Source: Strongylocentrotus purpuratus
Taxonomy: Eukaryota; Echinodermata; Echinoidea; Camarodonta; Strongylocentrotidae
Length of the DNA stretch: 64,000 bases
Direction: 5' to 3'
Assembly (NCBI RefSeq): GCF_000002235.5
Contig: NW_022145596.1
Location: forward strand, 29,425,867-29,489,866
Shown piece after piece: positions 1-11,902 of the stretch (position 1 is the stretch's first letter; each line of letters starts with the position of its first letter). The translations under genes and the position numbers were made by a program. The notes under the pieces are model-generated. The model was not told where the DNA came from, did not search any database, and saw nothing but the letters and a program-made list of their open reading frames with translations.

Positions 1-680
1 GCTGTTATATATGCTCATTTCTCAGCGCTATGGTCACAATCGCTTCGCAGCATGTTTCGGTTCTTCAATTGACATTTCTCTGACATCAAACAGCGTCAAT
101 TTAAGTCATAGGGGTAACATTTTGACAAACGACGTCAATTCTTTTGTAATATCCTTTTTATTGTAGACCATTATGCTATATACAATCACCAAGTTGATGA
201 GCTTGAACTAAACATACACTTTATAATAGTCTCCCTCCATCTCAGGATATTGCGAAGACGCTTTGAACGCATTGCCTACCGTAACCGATTTGTCGATGTA
301 TTATGCCTATGAGAAATAACGAATTCAGTAATCAAGGGGTTAAGATTAAAAAACCGTGCAAGAACCCCATCGCGTTGGGTGGACACGGATGATAATTGGA
401 GCATAAAACCAATAGGAAATGGAAGACATTTATTTGTTATTCTCAAAGAAATGAGAAGGTTGAGGGAAATTGAAATGACCTTGCCCAGACGTCAACCGAA
501 ATAAGAAAGGATTTATTAGAGATATAGGCCCGAATTCACAATTCTGGCCATAAAGTGTATGGAAAAGGTAACATATTTCAGATAAAGAAAGCATTGGAAA
601 TTTGCCATCGGATCTCATTTATGTTTATAGTAAAAAAGGACACACTGTTGAAACATTTTGTTGTTCTTCGTCTAGTTCTT

Positions 681-749
681 TTCTTCTTTTTCTTCTTCTT
701 CTTCTTCTTCATCATCATCTTCTTCTTCTTCTTCTTCTTCTTCTTCTTT
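681..749. repeat. (TTC)n microsatellite
   Basis: Near-perfect TTC/CTT trinucleotide run, interrupted once by a short CAT run. It accounts for the phenylalanine-rich open frame crossing this place, which is not a gene. Confidence 0.9.
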
Positions 750-757
750 GTCTTTGT

Positions 758-890
758 CTTCTTATTTGACTTCTTATTTGACTTCTTATATTACTTCTTA
801 TATTACTTCTTATATTACTTCTTATATTTAAATACTTCATATGTTACTTCTTATATTACTTCTTATATCTTCTTATATTGCTTCTGATAT
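758..890. repeat. 12-bp tandem repeat (ACTTCTTATATT-like)
   Basis: About ten imperfect copies of a 12-base unit, with early copies reading TTTGACTTCTTA and later ones TATTACTTCTTA. It directly follows the TTC run and probably grew from it. Confidence 0.85.
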
Positions 891-1506
891 ACCTCCCAAT
901 TTACCTTTTCCCTTTAGCTTTCTTTTGGATCTTGTTCTTGCTCTTGTTATTTTTCTTCTATAACTTCTCCTTTAATCTTATTCTCTTTCTTTTTCTACTT
1001 CTATGAGCTCTGTCATTACAATCAAAAGTCAATGTACCATATATTCTGTGATTGATTTAATTGGTTACAATTCTCAATTCAGCTCTTTCTTTTCTTATCC
1101 AAAAGAGGGAACTAGTTGTATTTTTCGTAGATGACACAGCCATACAAAATGATTACAATCGACCAATCAATTATCTCTTACAAAGTTATTTGGCATAAAG
1201 AAAACTTGATTCATTTTCAAATGGTATAACAGTCAAAGCTCCGGTCTTTTCAACCACTATCTTACTAAAAAATGTATTGCCCTTAATGTCATGTATAGTT
1301 CCAGTAATTTGGTGATTGCGGATCACTATATCAATATATTTCTTCAGAAGCGTGAGCTTTTATCTCAAAAGGTTACATCAAATTCATAAATCCCTTCTCT
1401 TTATCATTCGTATGTGACAACGCAATTTGCAATAGGCCCTATTTTAATTCGCGTGCGTCAGATGAATATTGAAGAAAAGGGGAGAGGTCTGCACCATCCT
1501 CCATAT

Positions 1507-1553
1507 ACAAAACGACACCCACACACACACATTCACACACACGCGCACCCACA
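1507..1553. repeat. Short (CA)n-rich tract
   Basis: Imperfect CA dinucleotide run with CACG interruptions, a simple sequence repeat. Confidence 0.75.
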
Positions 1554-2188
1554 TTATGTAACCCACATACGCGAGGTAAGATGTAGGTAATAGGATGCCA
1601 TCAAATCTCCGTTCCCTAAAGATTCGACGAGACTTCTGTGAAAAGTTCATGTTTTACATTTTGTGAATTGTATGTACTTTGGTTCTTTGATAATAGAGAG
1701 AACAGGGGGAAATGTTTATGCCCTACCCACCCAAGGATGTGTAATAAGATAAATGTTATTGCTGAGGAGGACTCTTTAAGAATAAACTGACAAAATCCTT
1801 TATATCTATTCAAAACTACTTATATTCTTTTTTTAGGTCGGTAAACTTTTGATAGAAAGTGTGGATGAGCGTATAACTGGATCATAACCGAATGGTCACC
1901 GAGTCCGCCCCCATCCCCGCATACATCAAAAGTCCTACGACGCCACTTGCAAACATCGAGGGCGTCGCTGTAGGTGTCTTCATACATCACAATGTGCAGA
2001 TGCGACGCCAGCGTGAATGCTGCAAGCGGTCATGAGAAACATTAAACTCGATCGGGACTTCGCACGGACTGGCAGCCTCATGGTGTGCGCGATGGAATTA
2101 CGATTGGCTGTAATGGTCTACTGCTCCTGGCTCAATTAGTCATATTTCAGATGTGCATCATCAAGAAAGTGCAAGACAGTTGGTTATC

Positions 2189-2206
2189 TCACTCTCTGTC
2201 TCTATC

Positions 2207-2237
<31 letters not shown>

Positions 2238-2331
2238 ATCTCTCTCCCTCTCTCTCTCTCTCTCCCTCTCCCTCTCTCTCCCCTCTCTCTCTCTCTCTCT
2301 CTCTCTCTCCCCCCTCTCTCTCTCTCTTCCC
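2189..2331. repeat. (CT)n microsatellite
   Basis: Interrupted CT/CTGT/CCCT tract of about 140 bases. Ser/Leu-rich open frames over it are translations of the repeat. The following block, 2400-2510, is also pyrimidine-rich. Confidence 0.9.
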
Positions 2332-2658
2332 TGCTCCCTCATTCATCTTTTCTTTTTGTAGCACCACTTTGAAGTATTGAAAATGTTACTCTAATACTAA
2401 CGATGATTGCCTTGATTTTAACTTCCTCCCCTCTTTCTCTCTTTCTCTCACTCCATCTCTAATTTTTGCTCTATATCTTTCTAACTTTGTCTATCTTCTC
2501 TATCTCAGTATCTCTGCATTCCTCCATATAAGGAAAAGGTGCGATATGATTTTTAAACGCGTCAAAGTGAGGAAATGGAAAATTGTCCCAAAATACATTA
2601 CTCAGACACAGTCGGATGAACTAGGTTAAAATACAAACTTCATCATTATATCATTATA

Positions 2659-2842
2659 GAGTTTTGCCAACACGGTTCGAGTTGGACACAATAATGGCGA
2701 CTGCTGCTTTGTTGGGCAAGCACAAAACAAAAGAATAAACGCCATGATGTGACCCAGTGAAACCAAGTTGGCCAAACTCTGTGTATAGACCAAAAAAGTA
2801 GCATCGCCATATTGTACTCGCACTGTGTTGGCCAAACTCTCC
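2659..2842. mobile_element. TA-flanked short inverted-repeat element (MITE), copy 1
   Basis: A small DNA-transposon-like repeat. The left end GAGTTTTGCCAACACG at 2659 is mirrored by GTTGGCCAAACTCTG at 2767-2781, with TA at the outer left border (2657-2658) and a nearby TA on the right. A second right-end-like copy, GTGTTGGCCAAACTCT, follows at about 2827-2842, so the element is compound. About 100 bases are shared, in reverse orientation, with 19904-19990. It has no coding capacity. The TA target suggests a Tc1/mariner-related mobiliser, which is inference. Confidence 0.65.
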
Positions 2843-2860
2843 TGTTCAATGGCTCTGCTT

Positions 2861-3178
2861 GCATTGTGTCATTAGGGACTTTTATGTTTGAACGTCGACA
2901 TAGTGGACTGCTACGTGTAACGTCCTTTCAAGGCACTGCATAGGGACTTTTAGATTTGCACGTCGACATATAATGTGGACAGTTACGTGTGACGTCCTTT
3001 TAAGGCAATGTGATGTTCTTTTAAGGCATTGTCAGTGCCTTAAAATGACATCACACGTAGCAGTCCACTATGTCGACGTTCAAACATAAAAGTCCCTATG
3101 CAGTGCCTTGACAGGACGCCACACGTAGCAGTCCACTATGTCGACGTGCAAATCTAAAAGTCCCTAATGACACAATGC
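2861..3178. mobile_element. Foldback repeat built from about 70-bp inverted units
   Basis: The ends mirror each other over about 25 bases: GCATTGTGTCATTAGGG at 2861 and its reverse complement ending at 3178. Inside are two forward units of a roughly 70-base module (CTTTTA, ACGTCGACATA, GGACTGCTACGTGTGACGTCC, AAGGCA) followed by two reversed units. A further partial reversed unit reaches about 3210. It has no coding capacity. It is either a foldback-type transposon or a MITE that duplicated internally. Confidence 0.75.
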
Positions 3179-3449
3179 ACTATGTCGACGTGCAAATCTA
3201 AAAGTCCTTATTGGCTGCTCGGCGGCTGGTGGTCAAGATCTAATTCACTTTAGATCGACACGACCCGCGAATACCTAGATTGCTAAAGAGTGTGAGCTCA
3301 AGGGAAAATGAAGGAAATCTAATCCTAAGCAAGTACGATAATCTCGATTGCCTCAATCGACGAGCGGTCAAATTGTGGTGTGAATTTCAAATGCCCCTTA
3401 GCAGGTGTTGAGGGGAATATTCTCGCGGTCTAACCCCACAATATTTTAA

Positions 3450-3905
3450 CGTTCAAATTCACAAGATATCATAGGAAAAATATGCCCGTGTCCATACAGC
3501 TGATCTTTAAACGTTATTACTTAATCTTGTTCCCCGTTCTATACACGGCATTGTGTCGGTTATGAACTGGGTTACGTCCATACAGCTGATGAGTAATTGC
3601 GTTTCTCCATATAAAGTGCAACATTTCACACCGAAATATACCGTTCAAATTGAGACGATTTATAACACAAATTAGGTCTGTGTCCATGCGATAGATTTTT
3701 AATCACGATTAATAACGTGCTGCTGTCTATTCGACGTCAAAACGCACCCACGCAATTTCACTGTCAAATTCACGCGATGAAATATTAAACATAGGTATTG
3801 TTCATGCTGCTGCGTTTAAATCGCATTGCATGGTCCTAACATACTCACATCGAAATAGACTGTGTTCATGCAACGGACATTTATTCATGATTAGTAAATC
3901 AAGGT
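3450..3905. repeat. Degenerate tandem repeat
   Basis: Shared pieces recur in the same order: GTTCAAATTCAC, then GTGTCCAT(A/G)C, then GAT.TTTAA and an AT-rich stretch, near 3451, 3643 and 3763, with a weaker copy near 3850. Spacing is irregular (roughly 90-190 bases), so this is an old, decayed tandem array. Confidence 0.5.
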
Positions 3906-4045
3906 TCGCAGTCCATATAGTGTCAGATCTAACACTGCCTTCCTTAACACGTCCAAATGTGTTACGTCGTATTGTCTACGAAATGCCATCTCTTTTCGCT
4001 GTTCCTAGGTTGTGAGATATCTGCTAGTAGTCGCCGTGTGAGATC

Positions 4046-4400
4046 TTAAAGAACGCGCGAAGCGCGCTCCTTAGGGGGGGGGGGTTGGTGCAGGGAGGAG
4101 GAATCTTTGACGTTTTATTAAAATATTAGAGAAAGAAGAAGACTCGTTGAACCGTTCTCGACTCTTAATCGTTGTCTGAATTCTGCCCCCCCCCCCTCTC
4201 GCGCGAAGCTTTGACGTTTTATTAAATTATTATAGAAAGAAGACGATTCGTTGTACCGTTCTCGACTCCTTTTCCCTTTTTCTTCTTACGTCCTCTTACC
4301 TTTGTTTCTTCTCTTTCTCTCTTTGTTTGTTTTTTGGCCGGCGTTTTTTTTTTTTTTTTTTTTTCGACCGCCCCACCGCCCCCCGGCTACGCGCCTGTCA
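4046..4400. repeat. Poly-C/poly-G-rich repeat with internal 104-bp duplication
   Basis: Begins near a GCGCGAAGCGCGC palindrome followed by a long G run and ends with CCCCCGGCTACGCGCCTG, an end type common on short transposons of marine invertebrates. Inside, a module starting TTTGACGTTTTATTAAA and ending CCGTTCTCGACTC occurs at 4106 and again at 4210. A 22-base T run lies near 4345. It sits about 80 bases from the receptor exon 2 donor. Confidence 0.5.
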
Positions 4401-4478
4401 TAATTATTATCATTATTGTCATAACCTCCACCAACATTGTCATCATCATCAGCAAGTTCTCTTTGCCCTCATACTTAC

Positions 4479-4732
4479 GATGTACAGTTTGTGAAATTGG
4501 GTGGGGAACTTTTCTCGGCACTTGTAGTATTCGGTATCGCCTATCTTCTCGTGTTCCGTGTAGATGGCGAACGGGAGTAAGACTAAGAAGGACATGAGCC
4601 ACACTGCCACGGTGATCTTACATGCCCTGCTCTTGGTCTGCCAGGCACGGGAGGCCAGGGGGTTGCAGATAGCGTGGTACCGCTCCAGAGAGATGGCACA
4701 CATCGTCCAGACGGATACCGCCACAGATGCAC
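4479..4732 (-). CDS. CCKR: Cholecystokinin/gastrin-type neuropeptide GPCR, exon 2 (TM3 to second extracellular loop)
   Basis: This exon completes Gly122 and encodes residues 123-206. Seen: the rest of TM3 ending in LERY (138-140 is the E/DRY motif needed for G-protein activation), a second intracellular loop with the CCK-receptor signature SRAWQTKS, TM4 about 161-179 with Trp166 and Pro175, and a second extracellular loop holding Cys193. The residue after that Cys is Arg194; in human CCK1 receptor the equivalent Arg197 is known to contact the sulfated tyrosine of CCK, so binding of a sulfated CCK-like peptide is a reasonable inference. The acceptor is TTTGTCAACAG/GT at 4734-4733, and joining to exon 1 restores the frame exactly. 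The exon ends ATC/GTAAGT, a strong phase-0 donor. Reading on past 4478 gives non-family sequence, so the gene continues through another intron. No TM5-TM7 exon was found in 1-4478, so it must lie beyond the left edge. Confidence 0.93.
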
Positions 4733-5061
4733 CTGTTGACAAACGGACAGGAAGTTTGGTTAAAGGGATCCGGTAACTTTTTCCTCAGATTCTGAAACAA
4801 AATCCTGGATTTAGCTCTTGCTGCAATGATAATCATAAACCTTACGGTCAGTCAGGAACCCCATGGATTTTACAAGCCGATCGCCTGTCTTATTATCAAG
4901 ATATTTCCGATTGGCAAATCGAAACCAAATTTTGCGTTTTCCTAACGGTTTTCCTAACACTACAGTCTATTGGGGAAAACGAATATGGTAAAACCGGTCA
5001 CTCAAAGATTCTAATTTTTTGAGGCACTTCTTGATGGAAGAGAGACGAAAGTAAATGGAGA

Positions 5062-5077
5062 CGGAGAGAGAGAGAAC

Positions 5078-5134
<57 letters not shown>
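5062..5134. repeat. (GA)n microsatellite
   Basis: GA run of about 70 bases in the receptor intron, nearly perfect over its last 45 bases. Confidence 0.92.
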
Positions 5135-5137
<3 letters not shown>

Positions 5138-5798
5138 GCATTGTGGAAGAAAAAACGAAGAAAAAACAACGAGAAACATGTGACAAGTATGTGAATCTTT
5201 AGACAAAAGTATATTGCATTTTGATTTACATGACTTTACTCCATTTAAATTACTAGACACTGAATTGATAGTATGTACCCGTCACAGAAATACTGGAAAA
5301 AAGAGTGAAAATTATGTTAGTACAGACCAAACAGTCATGAGTACATACCTAATGAATATGTACCTATGATCTCACAGTTTAATTTTCCGTGTACTTATTT
5401 CAATATCTTTTGTACATCATAAAAAGAATGTATGGGTTTATTCATAGAAAGCTCAGACATAATTCTGATCTAAACAGATTGCTAAGTATGCTTTCGTGAA
5501 TAAGAGGAACGAAGTCCGTTCTCCAAAGAAATTTTCTTTCAATTCACACTTATCCCGTTTTCTAAGAAATCAATTATTAGCATCGTTAAGAGTAATGAAT
5601 TTCTTCGAAAAATCATGAATAATTGCTTTTGAATTCCATCATAAAGACTCAAGACCTATCAAGCGAAATCAATTGTCAATGGCTAAGTGTCTATTTAACC
5701 TTAACCTTACCCCGGGAGATTGGCGTTACTGGACCAGACTTTTTTACGACTTGAAGCTGCCGTGATTTGGTGGTAATTAGCTGTAATGAGGTCGTGAA

Positions 5799-5982
5799 CT
5801 ATTCGCCTGTTCCTTGTCGCCTAGCAAGAACATGAACTTGAGAAATGCTTTCAAACGCGTTAATTGATGTGGTCTAGTGTAGAGGAGGCGCGATAGCTCA
5901 GTCGGTAGAGCTATTCGCCTGTTCCTTGTCGCCTACCAAGAACATGAACTTGAGAAATGCTTTCAAACGCGTTAATTGATGT
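5799..5982. repeat. 72-bp segment duplicated into a SINE head
   Basis: The segment from CTATTCGCCTGTTCC to TTAATTGATGT occurs at 5799-5870 and again, with one visible change, at 5911-5982. The second copy splits the tRNA-like head of the SINE: GGTAGAG precedes it, and GTAGAG followed by CAGTGGTCTCG comes after it. A GTAGAG hexamer therefore borders the insert on both sides. Confidence 0.85.
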
Positions 5983-6420
5983 AGAGCAGTGGTCTCGTAA
6001 TCCGGTGACCCGGGTTCGAAACCAAGGCGATTCGCTAGTGCCCTTTGGTAAGGCATTAATCCTCACTACCAGGTCCCTCGGAGAGGACCTAAAGCTGTCG
6101 GCCGTCTGTTTGCTTACTTACAAGCATTTATGCTTTCTTAGCAGATAAGCAGATAGGTATCCGGACTGAGAACCACAAGGTACGGGGTTCGAGTCCTTGT
6201 CGCAACACTAACTCCCTTTGGAAAAACATGAAATCTACATTTTGCTGTACCTTTACAGGGTATATGGCAGGGGAAATTACCTGAATGCACTGTGTGCTGA
6301 TTACGGCTGCCGGAGCTAAAGCTAGGGTAATAATATTCAAAGTCCTTTGGAAGCGCATAGATACGTAACGTTGTATCATAATGTGGTATACATTACAAGA
6401 ACGGCATATAATAATCATTA
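5882..6420 (+). mobile_element. Composite tRNA-derived SINE (two joined copies)
   Basis: The first copy has an RNA polymerase III A box (TAGCTCAGTCGGTAGAG, 5894-5910) and a B box (GGGTTCGAAACC, 6012-6023). A body follows with CCCTTTGGTAAGGCATTAA and a small hairpin (GGTCCCTCGGAGAGGACC), ending near 6144. A second copy follows at once with only the B-box half (GGTTCGAGTCC, 6186-6196), then a different body and a tail ending in GGCATATAATAATCATTATTA near 6420. The open frame on the opposite strand is just a SINE translation. Confidence 0.8.
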
Positions 6421-6778
6421 TTACAATTGGGAAGGATGAGGAAAAAGGGTGAATGAAGAAAACTCCTCCAGATATGTAAGCTAGGACCAAAATGTGGAAG
6501 AACCAGAAAAGGGAAGAAAGACAGTGTGGTGTAAAGTAACCAAGACGGTGAGCTACAATGACAGAGTGGATAAAATATAGGGAAGAAAGGTAAAGAAAGG
6601 GGAACAACAAAAAGTATATAGGAAGAGTGGAAGAGCAAGAAAGGGAGATGCAAATACAGGACAGAAATGGCGAAGAGAAGAGATAAAGACATAGCGAATG
6701 TGAATTAAGAAGTGAAAGAAGATCGAAAAGATAAATCAGGAAGAAAGAAACGACCGATAAGCAAGATTTATATTGTCA

Positions 6779-6812
6779 TCTCGCTATCTCTCTCTCTATC
6801 TCTCTCTCTGTA
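6779..6812. repeat. Short (CT)n tract
   Basis: Interrupted CT run of about 34 bases. The surrounding 6420-7735 has a purine-rich stretch at 6420-6750 and is otherwise without recognisable content. Confidence 0.8.
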
Positions 6813-7738
6813 GCTTTAATATAAGTTATATTAAATGACTTTGAGCCGTGTAAAAAGTAATTTACTTGTCTCATATTATCAAAATATATGAGAGATACAG
6901 TCACGACTTGTAAGCAATGATTGATATACACTGTCTTGTTACAAGTCCGAGACAATCTTTGAACACCCTCCTGGCCTGGGGCACCCCAAGCCAGTAGTGA
7001 GAGAACGGAAGCTCGTCAGATCTGAATTTAAAATGAGTCTTGACACGAAACGTGTAAATACTATGAATAGCAGGGCAGATAACGTCTAATTAACCTACTT
7101 CATTCTGTGGTGATAGGGTAGAGATTGAGGGGAGTGTGGGGGGGGGGGGGTTCATGAAGACTTTGAGTTAGGAGGCGCAATGGCTAAGTGGTCGAAGTTT
7201 ACAATGTGACCGACTAACTTTGAGCAATTTAATTCCTAATCAAAATTAATTCTTCCAGTTATTGATCAACCCAGGACCGGTAATATTTGTATAATTTGTG
7301 TTACCACGAACAGGGCAAAATATAGCCTGAAATGCCAAACATTACATTGCTTTAAAGTGGTGGGATACCGATTATTCGTCATCGTCTAAAGTTGAGCTTT
7401 AAAATATGATACCAAAAGAAAATTGGAAAGCGCCTATCTAAAATGGAGACTGCACTTTATCTTTCCCCATCGGCTGACAAAAAGAATATGGAGAAAGAGA
7501 AAATTGAGGAGCAAAAGTAAGAAAATAAAACGCTTTTGATTCTTCTCTCTATCCTTCCACTCCCTTGTATTTCATCAAACCAGTTTGACCAGTGACGCCC
7601 CAAAAGCTAAAGCTACACTACGCAACGGAGAGACCGAACATGACAACATGACAGACAGGTTGAATAGACGTGGAGCCGAAAGGAGAGTACACAGGCCTAC
7701 TGGAAGCAGATTAATATGAGCTTTGCTCCCACACTAAG

Positions 7739-7932
7739 TTAAAGGCCCACTGCACTACTTGTAGCTACTTGCGCCCTCTATATAACAAACAATGCCTAAT
7801 CGGTGACCATTGGTCCCCATGATCCTCTTTTTCTTATGTTAACTGAGAACTGAGTTGATGAGATAACCACCTGTCCAGTGATCTTGCAGGTCGCTCTAAT
7901 CCCTCCTGTAAACTATGGCAGATAAGCTTTAA
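7739..7932 (+). mobile_element. TTAA-flanked MITE (piggyBac-like target), copy 1
   Basis: The element is bounded by TTAA at 7739-7742 and at 7929-7932, with loose inverted ends (AGGCCCACTGCACTAC on the left). Its body matches, in reverse orientation, the copy at 42476-42680: shared runs include CTACTTGTAGCTACTTG, CCCATGATCCTCTTTTTC and TTATGTTAA. A TTAA target is the hallmark of piggyBac-superfamily transposases; the element has no coding capacity and would depend on one supplied elsewhere. Confidence 0.8.
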
Positions 7933-8954
7933 AGTGAGATTGGCATCGAACTATCTCGTGTTCCGAGCTAAGACATTGGTAAAAATCATTACATTAATTG
8001 AAAGTGGCACATGATACAGCTGTTTGCCAGCGCAAACTCGTCTCTGGCAGATGGTCCTATCCACACCAATCACGGTAGTCAATGAAATGTGTGCTGCCTC
8101 CATCTTTCTACCCACACCATTCCAGACTTTACGTGAGGAAATCTAATAACAAACTAATAATTACATTGACACAAATATTTTCATTGGTTTGAAACCACAG
8201 GAGCCGGGGCGCCATCTTTTTTTTGTCACGCATTATTTTGTAACGAATACATCTTCCATAACCACAGTTTAGAGGAAGTAACAAAACATTTCGGCCAGAA
8301 ATAAATCTCCATTGCACAGTATATTGGACAGATTCCAAGACAGCAGTGAGGGATGGCATTCTGGGGGAACATTATATTACTTCAGCCAGTTTGTTATAAT
8401 TTAGGAATTGAATGTAATATGAAACTGTATAATCTCTATTTGTTTTGTATCAAACGTTATCAATTTGATCGTTTTTAAAGGAACATAATCATGTTTATGT
8501 GCAAAATTATCTTACACTTATGTTTATCTTCAGTCACAGCTAAGATTTTAACCGTCCGAATCTTCAGAATTCTTCTTATCGAATCACTACACAAGACCCG
8601 TCCAGTGGTCTACACAGGCTTTGGCATGGCAATTCACGATCATATTGGGTGCATGGCTCTGGCAGGGGGGAATCTTCAATGTCTATATCAAACATCCGTT
8701 TATCTATCTAAAGGCATCGTGAACTAAATACAATCACGATGTTGACAAATTGAAATGTTTCAATATAAAATCATCGAAGTTTCAATCATGCTAACTGAAT
8801 TACTGTAGAAAATTTTGAATGTTTTCTGAAGCATTACCTATCAACATCTCCTGAATCTCTGACATATCAACAAACATTTTATTAGAGGATTTTACTTATT
8901 ATTTGCAATGGGGATCTGTATTTTTAGAAATGTTGCCCCAAACAATTAATGTTA

Positions 8955-9093
8955 AGCCTCGGTCACAAATGCCATTACGAACTGCTACGAACGCAGTACG
9001 AACGATTTTCAGACAATGGAAATTCGGGAAGACAATGGAAAAACAGGTAGATTCGTACGAAATTATCGTTCGTACGAACCTTTGTGACCGTAT
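8955..9093. mobile_element. Short inverted-repeat element (CGGTCACAAA ends)
   Basis: The left end GCCTCGGTCACAAATG and right end CCTTTGTGACCGTAT are inverted relative to each other. The interior is rich in TACGAACG/CGTTCGTA repeats that also pair. It is non-coding and MITE-like. I could not identify a target duplication. Confidence 0.6.
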
Positions 9094-9099
9094 CATTAT

Positions 9100-10440
9100 C
9101 CCCAAGAAGAATTGTCCACCCCGTATCTTCACCTTTCTATTCGTGTCTTAAGTTCTGCAATAGTTATTCAGATCACGAAGTGGTTAGTATCGACATCATG
9201 GAAAATAATAACATTGCGATGGTCTCGATGAATATGGACTTCTATACACGTGGCGTTACATTACCGGTACACAGATTATATTTCACATGCGATATAATAT
9301 TGGCATTTTATTCTTCTCAAAGTAGGGCACTGTTAAGTTGCATGATGGAGAGGATTACAGCGACCATTTCCGTCTTTCACCAATAAGCGTCTAGTGTTGG
9401 TAAAACACGAAACGGTGAAACCGCAATTCCTTGATTGAGTTTAAGGTAAATCGACGAGAAGCATGAGAGTAGGCTGGGACCGTCAAACAAGTCTTCTATA
9501 AATCGCATGCATTTTCTCGAGAAATCCCCTACAGCCATCTATAAAGATATTTTGTCATTCAGGCTGATTCGCTAAATAGATTACAAAAACTATAATATTC
9601 ATGTTGATATATCCACAAATAAAGCACCTTCAGGAAATCACTCAGGAGAAACGGGATTTAAAGGAGAGAAGGGGGGGGGGGCAGATTCATCAACCGGAAG
9701 TGATACTCCTAGCTGACCTATGTGGATCTTTTTAAGTTTTCAAAGCTACTTGAAGAAATAATGTTAGTTGTTTGGTTTTTATAACATATACATGTAGATG
9801 CATCAGGCTTCAAATCGAATAATCGGGCTTCATTATTTATGACTTTGACGAACGACGTTGAATCATTTGAGAGAAGTTGATAGGAATCGTAGCACTGGGT
9901 TATAAAAAATGCTTATTTCAACTCCCAATATAAAACTTCGAAATAATCCTGTAACTTCAGTTGAGGAAAAAACGAAGGTAAGAAGTGTAAATTTTAATTT
10001 TCAAATTATAAGAAAGGGTGTTATTGAGATTAAAATTAAGCACAAACATATTTAAAAAAAAAAAAAAAACATTCCTTAAGCTGATCAAAGCTGATCTACG
10101 TCGCTATCGAGGAAATGCGAAATATTTGATGGAAATGCATGAATTGAGGGAATGGGAGAATCGACCCAGACAATTACTCTAAAAAATTCAGATACCTAAA
10201 CGGTTGTATTGGATAAAGAGAAAACCCAAGAGTCTTCGGTTAACAAAATTACTTAAGAAACGAGAGAACATCGATTCGCACAACTGTTCTCTGATATTAT
10301 CTGTAAAATACACCATCACAATATCCGCGACACCTGTATCTTTGGCACCCATCGGGAAAATACTCCTTCCGATACCATCTTCTCCCTCAGCGGTTGTCTC
10401 TTTCTTCCTCATCTTCGGTTTGTTTCTTGAATCAGGGGTT
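9100..10440. other. Intron stretch without recognised features
   Basis: AT-rich intron sequence. It contains a G run near 9670 and an A run near 10050, and open frames of up to about 120 codons that resemble no family I know and have no splice context. Confidence 0.6.
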
Positions 10441-10449
10441 CTCCCATTT

Positions 10450-10681
10450 TTTTCTCTCTCTCTCTATCTATCTACAACTCTCCCTTTCACTATCGCTTTC
10501 GCTCTCTCTTTCGCTATGAGCTTTTTTTTTCTCTCTCTCTCTCCCTTTTCCTTGAATTTTTGAAATACGTATTTGGTTTCCGTGAACTCCTCTAATTTTT
10601 AGCAAAAATTTGTCTTTAAACTGTTTGAAAAAAGAGAAAGAGAGGGGGTAAGGAGAAAGCAAAATATAGATATATATATAT

Positions 10682-10729
<48 letters not shown>

Positions 10730-10732
10730 GGC
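10450..10732. repeat. CT tract and (AT)n(GA)n microsatellite
   Basis: A pyrimidine-rich stretch at 10450-10550, then an AT dinucleotide run from about 10667 passing into a GA run to about 10731. Confidence 0.88.
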
Positions 10733-11902
10733 TTTGCTAAACTATTCCAACATCCTGTATACAGTTGTATGTCTTGATCCTAACTGTTTTTTGTAACCAT
10801 GCAGGTTACACTTTTGCAGTATCTGTAATAAATATTGTAATATAATCACTCCAAATTGATTATAATTTCTTAGTTCAATTTGCAGTGGATTTCTCTATGC
10901 AACAGCTACTCTACTTGCGTTATTTAATTTCTAAATGTGAGTCCACAATAACAAATATGTATATCACCATTCACCTAGAATGTTGGAACGTACAGTATGC
11001 CATGTTCAAATTCACACACTTTTTCTTCTACCTCTGATATTACAATAACTTGTCTCTTCTTTCTTGGTTTTTAATTCCCTTAATGCATGCACTACTTGCC
11101 TTAATCAATCTCATCTTATATAGGTCTACAAACTATGATCGTCAATTACTCGGAAAAGTTGCTCTTTAGAATCGAGGCAATTACTTATCCTATTTCACTT
11201 TCCTTGCAAAATGTTTCCCACGAGGCAAGCTGTGATCACAATCATAACAGAACTAAACAGGATGCTAGCTCAGTAAAACTTAGAAGTAAACTAGCTCATC
11301 AGACACAAAACGTGCGTACCCCATGAGAGATGCATTTACACGTTGGAAAAGTTATTATAAAAAAAAAACAGAATTAAGTTTACATTAGAACCCTACCTTT
11401 TAAACCCTCCGTACTAAAATGAGTTAACATTCTTTGAAATTGTTTTTTTGTTCTTCCATTTAGCTATTAAGTGAAAAAGCGATCATTGGAAGAATCTTCG
11501 ACTACAAAACGAGGTTACGAGGTTGTAAATCGCTGTTGAGTGAATATATAATACATTTCCATTAATGGGTTCCTTCCCACACGCACATCAACTTACCAAT
11601 CCATCAATCATTATACGCACTGAGTAGAGAAACGTTTTTTATTATAGTCACATTCCCTAGAGGAATCCCATTTTGGAAGGAAATTGTTTCAAAGGAAAAT
11701 AGAAGGATTCGTGGAACGGGTGAAAGTTGGAACAATGATAACAACAATAGGTTCAAATAGAGCAATGACGCCATGATCGCCTGTTTAACAATTCCACTAG
11801 TTTCAACACACAACACGACTGAAAATATCACATCCGAAACTTATCACCGAAGATTTTTTTAGAACCTAAACAAACATACTGTTTGCAGTATCCATCGAGT
11901 AA

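Larger units (their letters stand above)
1..4478 (-). other. Second intron of the CCK-type receptor gene, partial
   Basis: Sequence downstream of the GTAAGT donor at 4478 on the minus strand. No open frame here resembles TM5, the third intracellular loop, TM6 or TM7, so the intron probably extends past position 1. The blocks 1-680 and 890-1500 show nothing recognisable. The rest holds the simple repeats, foldback element and degenerate minisatellite described separately. Confidence 0.7.

Noticed and set aside
1-4478. Search for the TM5-TM7 exon of the receptor
   Set aside because: No minus-strand frame here shows the expected TM6 FxxCWxP or TM7 NPxxY motifs; the exon is presumed outside the window.
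6128-6610. 160-codon minus-strand open frame
   Set aside because: Its C-terminal part (QGLEPRTLWF) is the well-known false peptide from reading a tRNA-like B box backwards in a SINE; the rest has no family resemblance.
7168-7215. GGAGGCGCAATGGCTAAGTGG, resembling a tRNA A-box region
   Set aside because: No B box at the right distance; at most a truncated SINE head.
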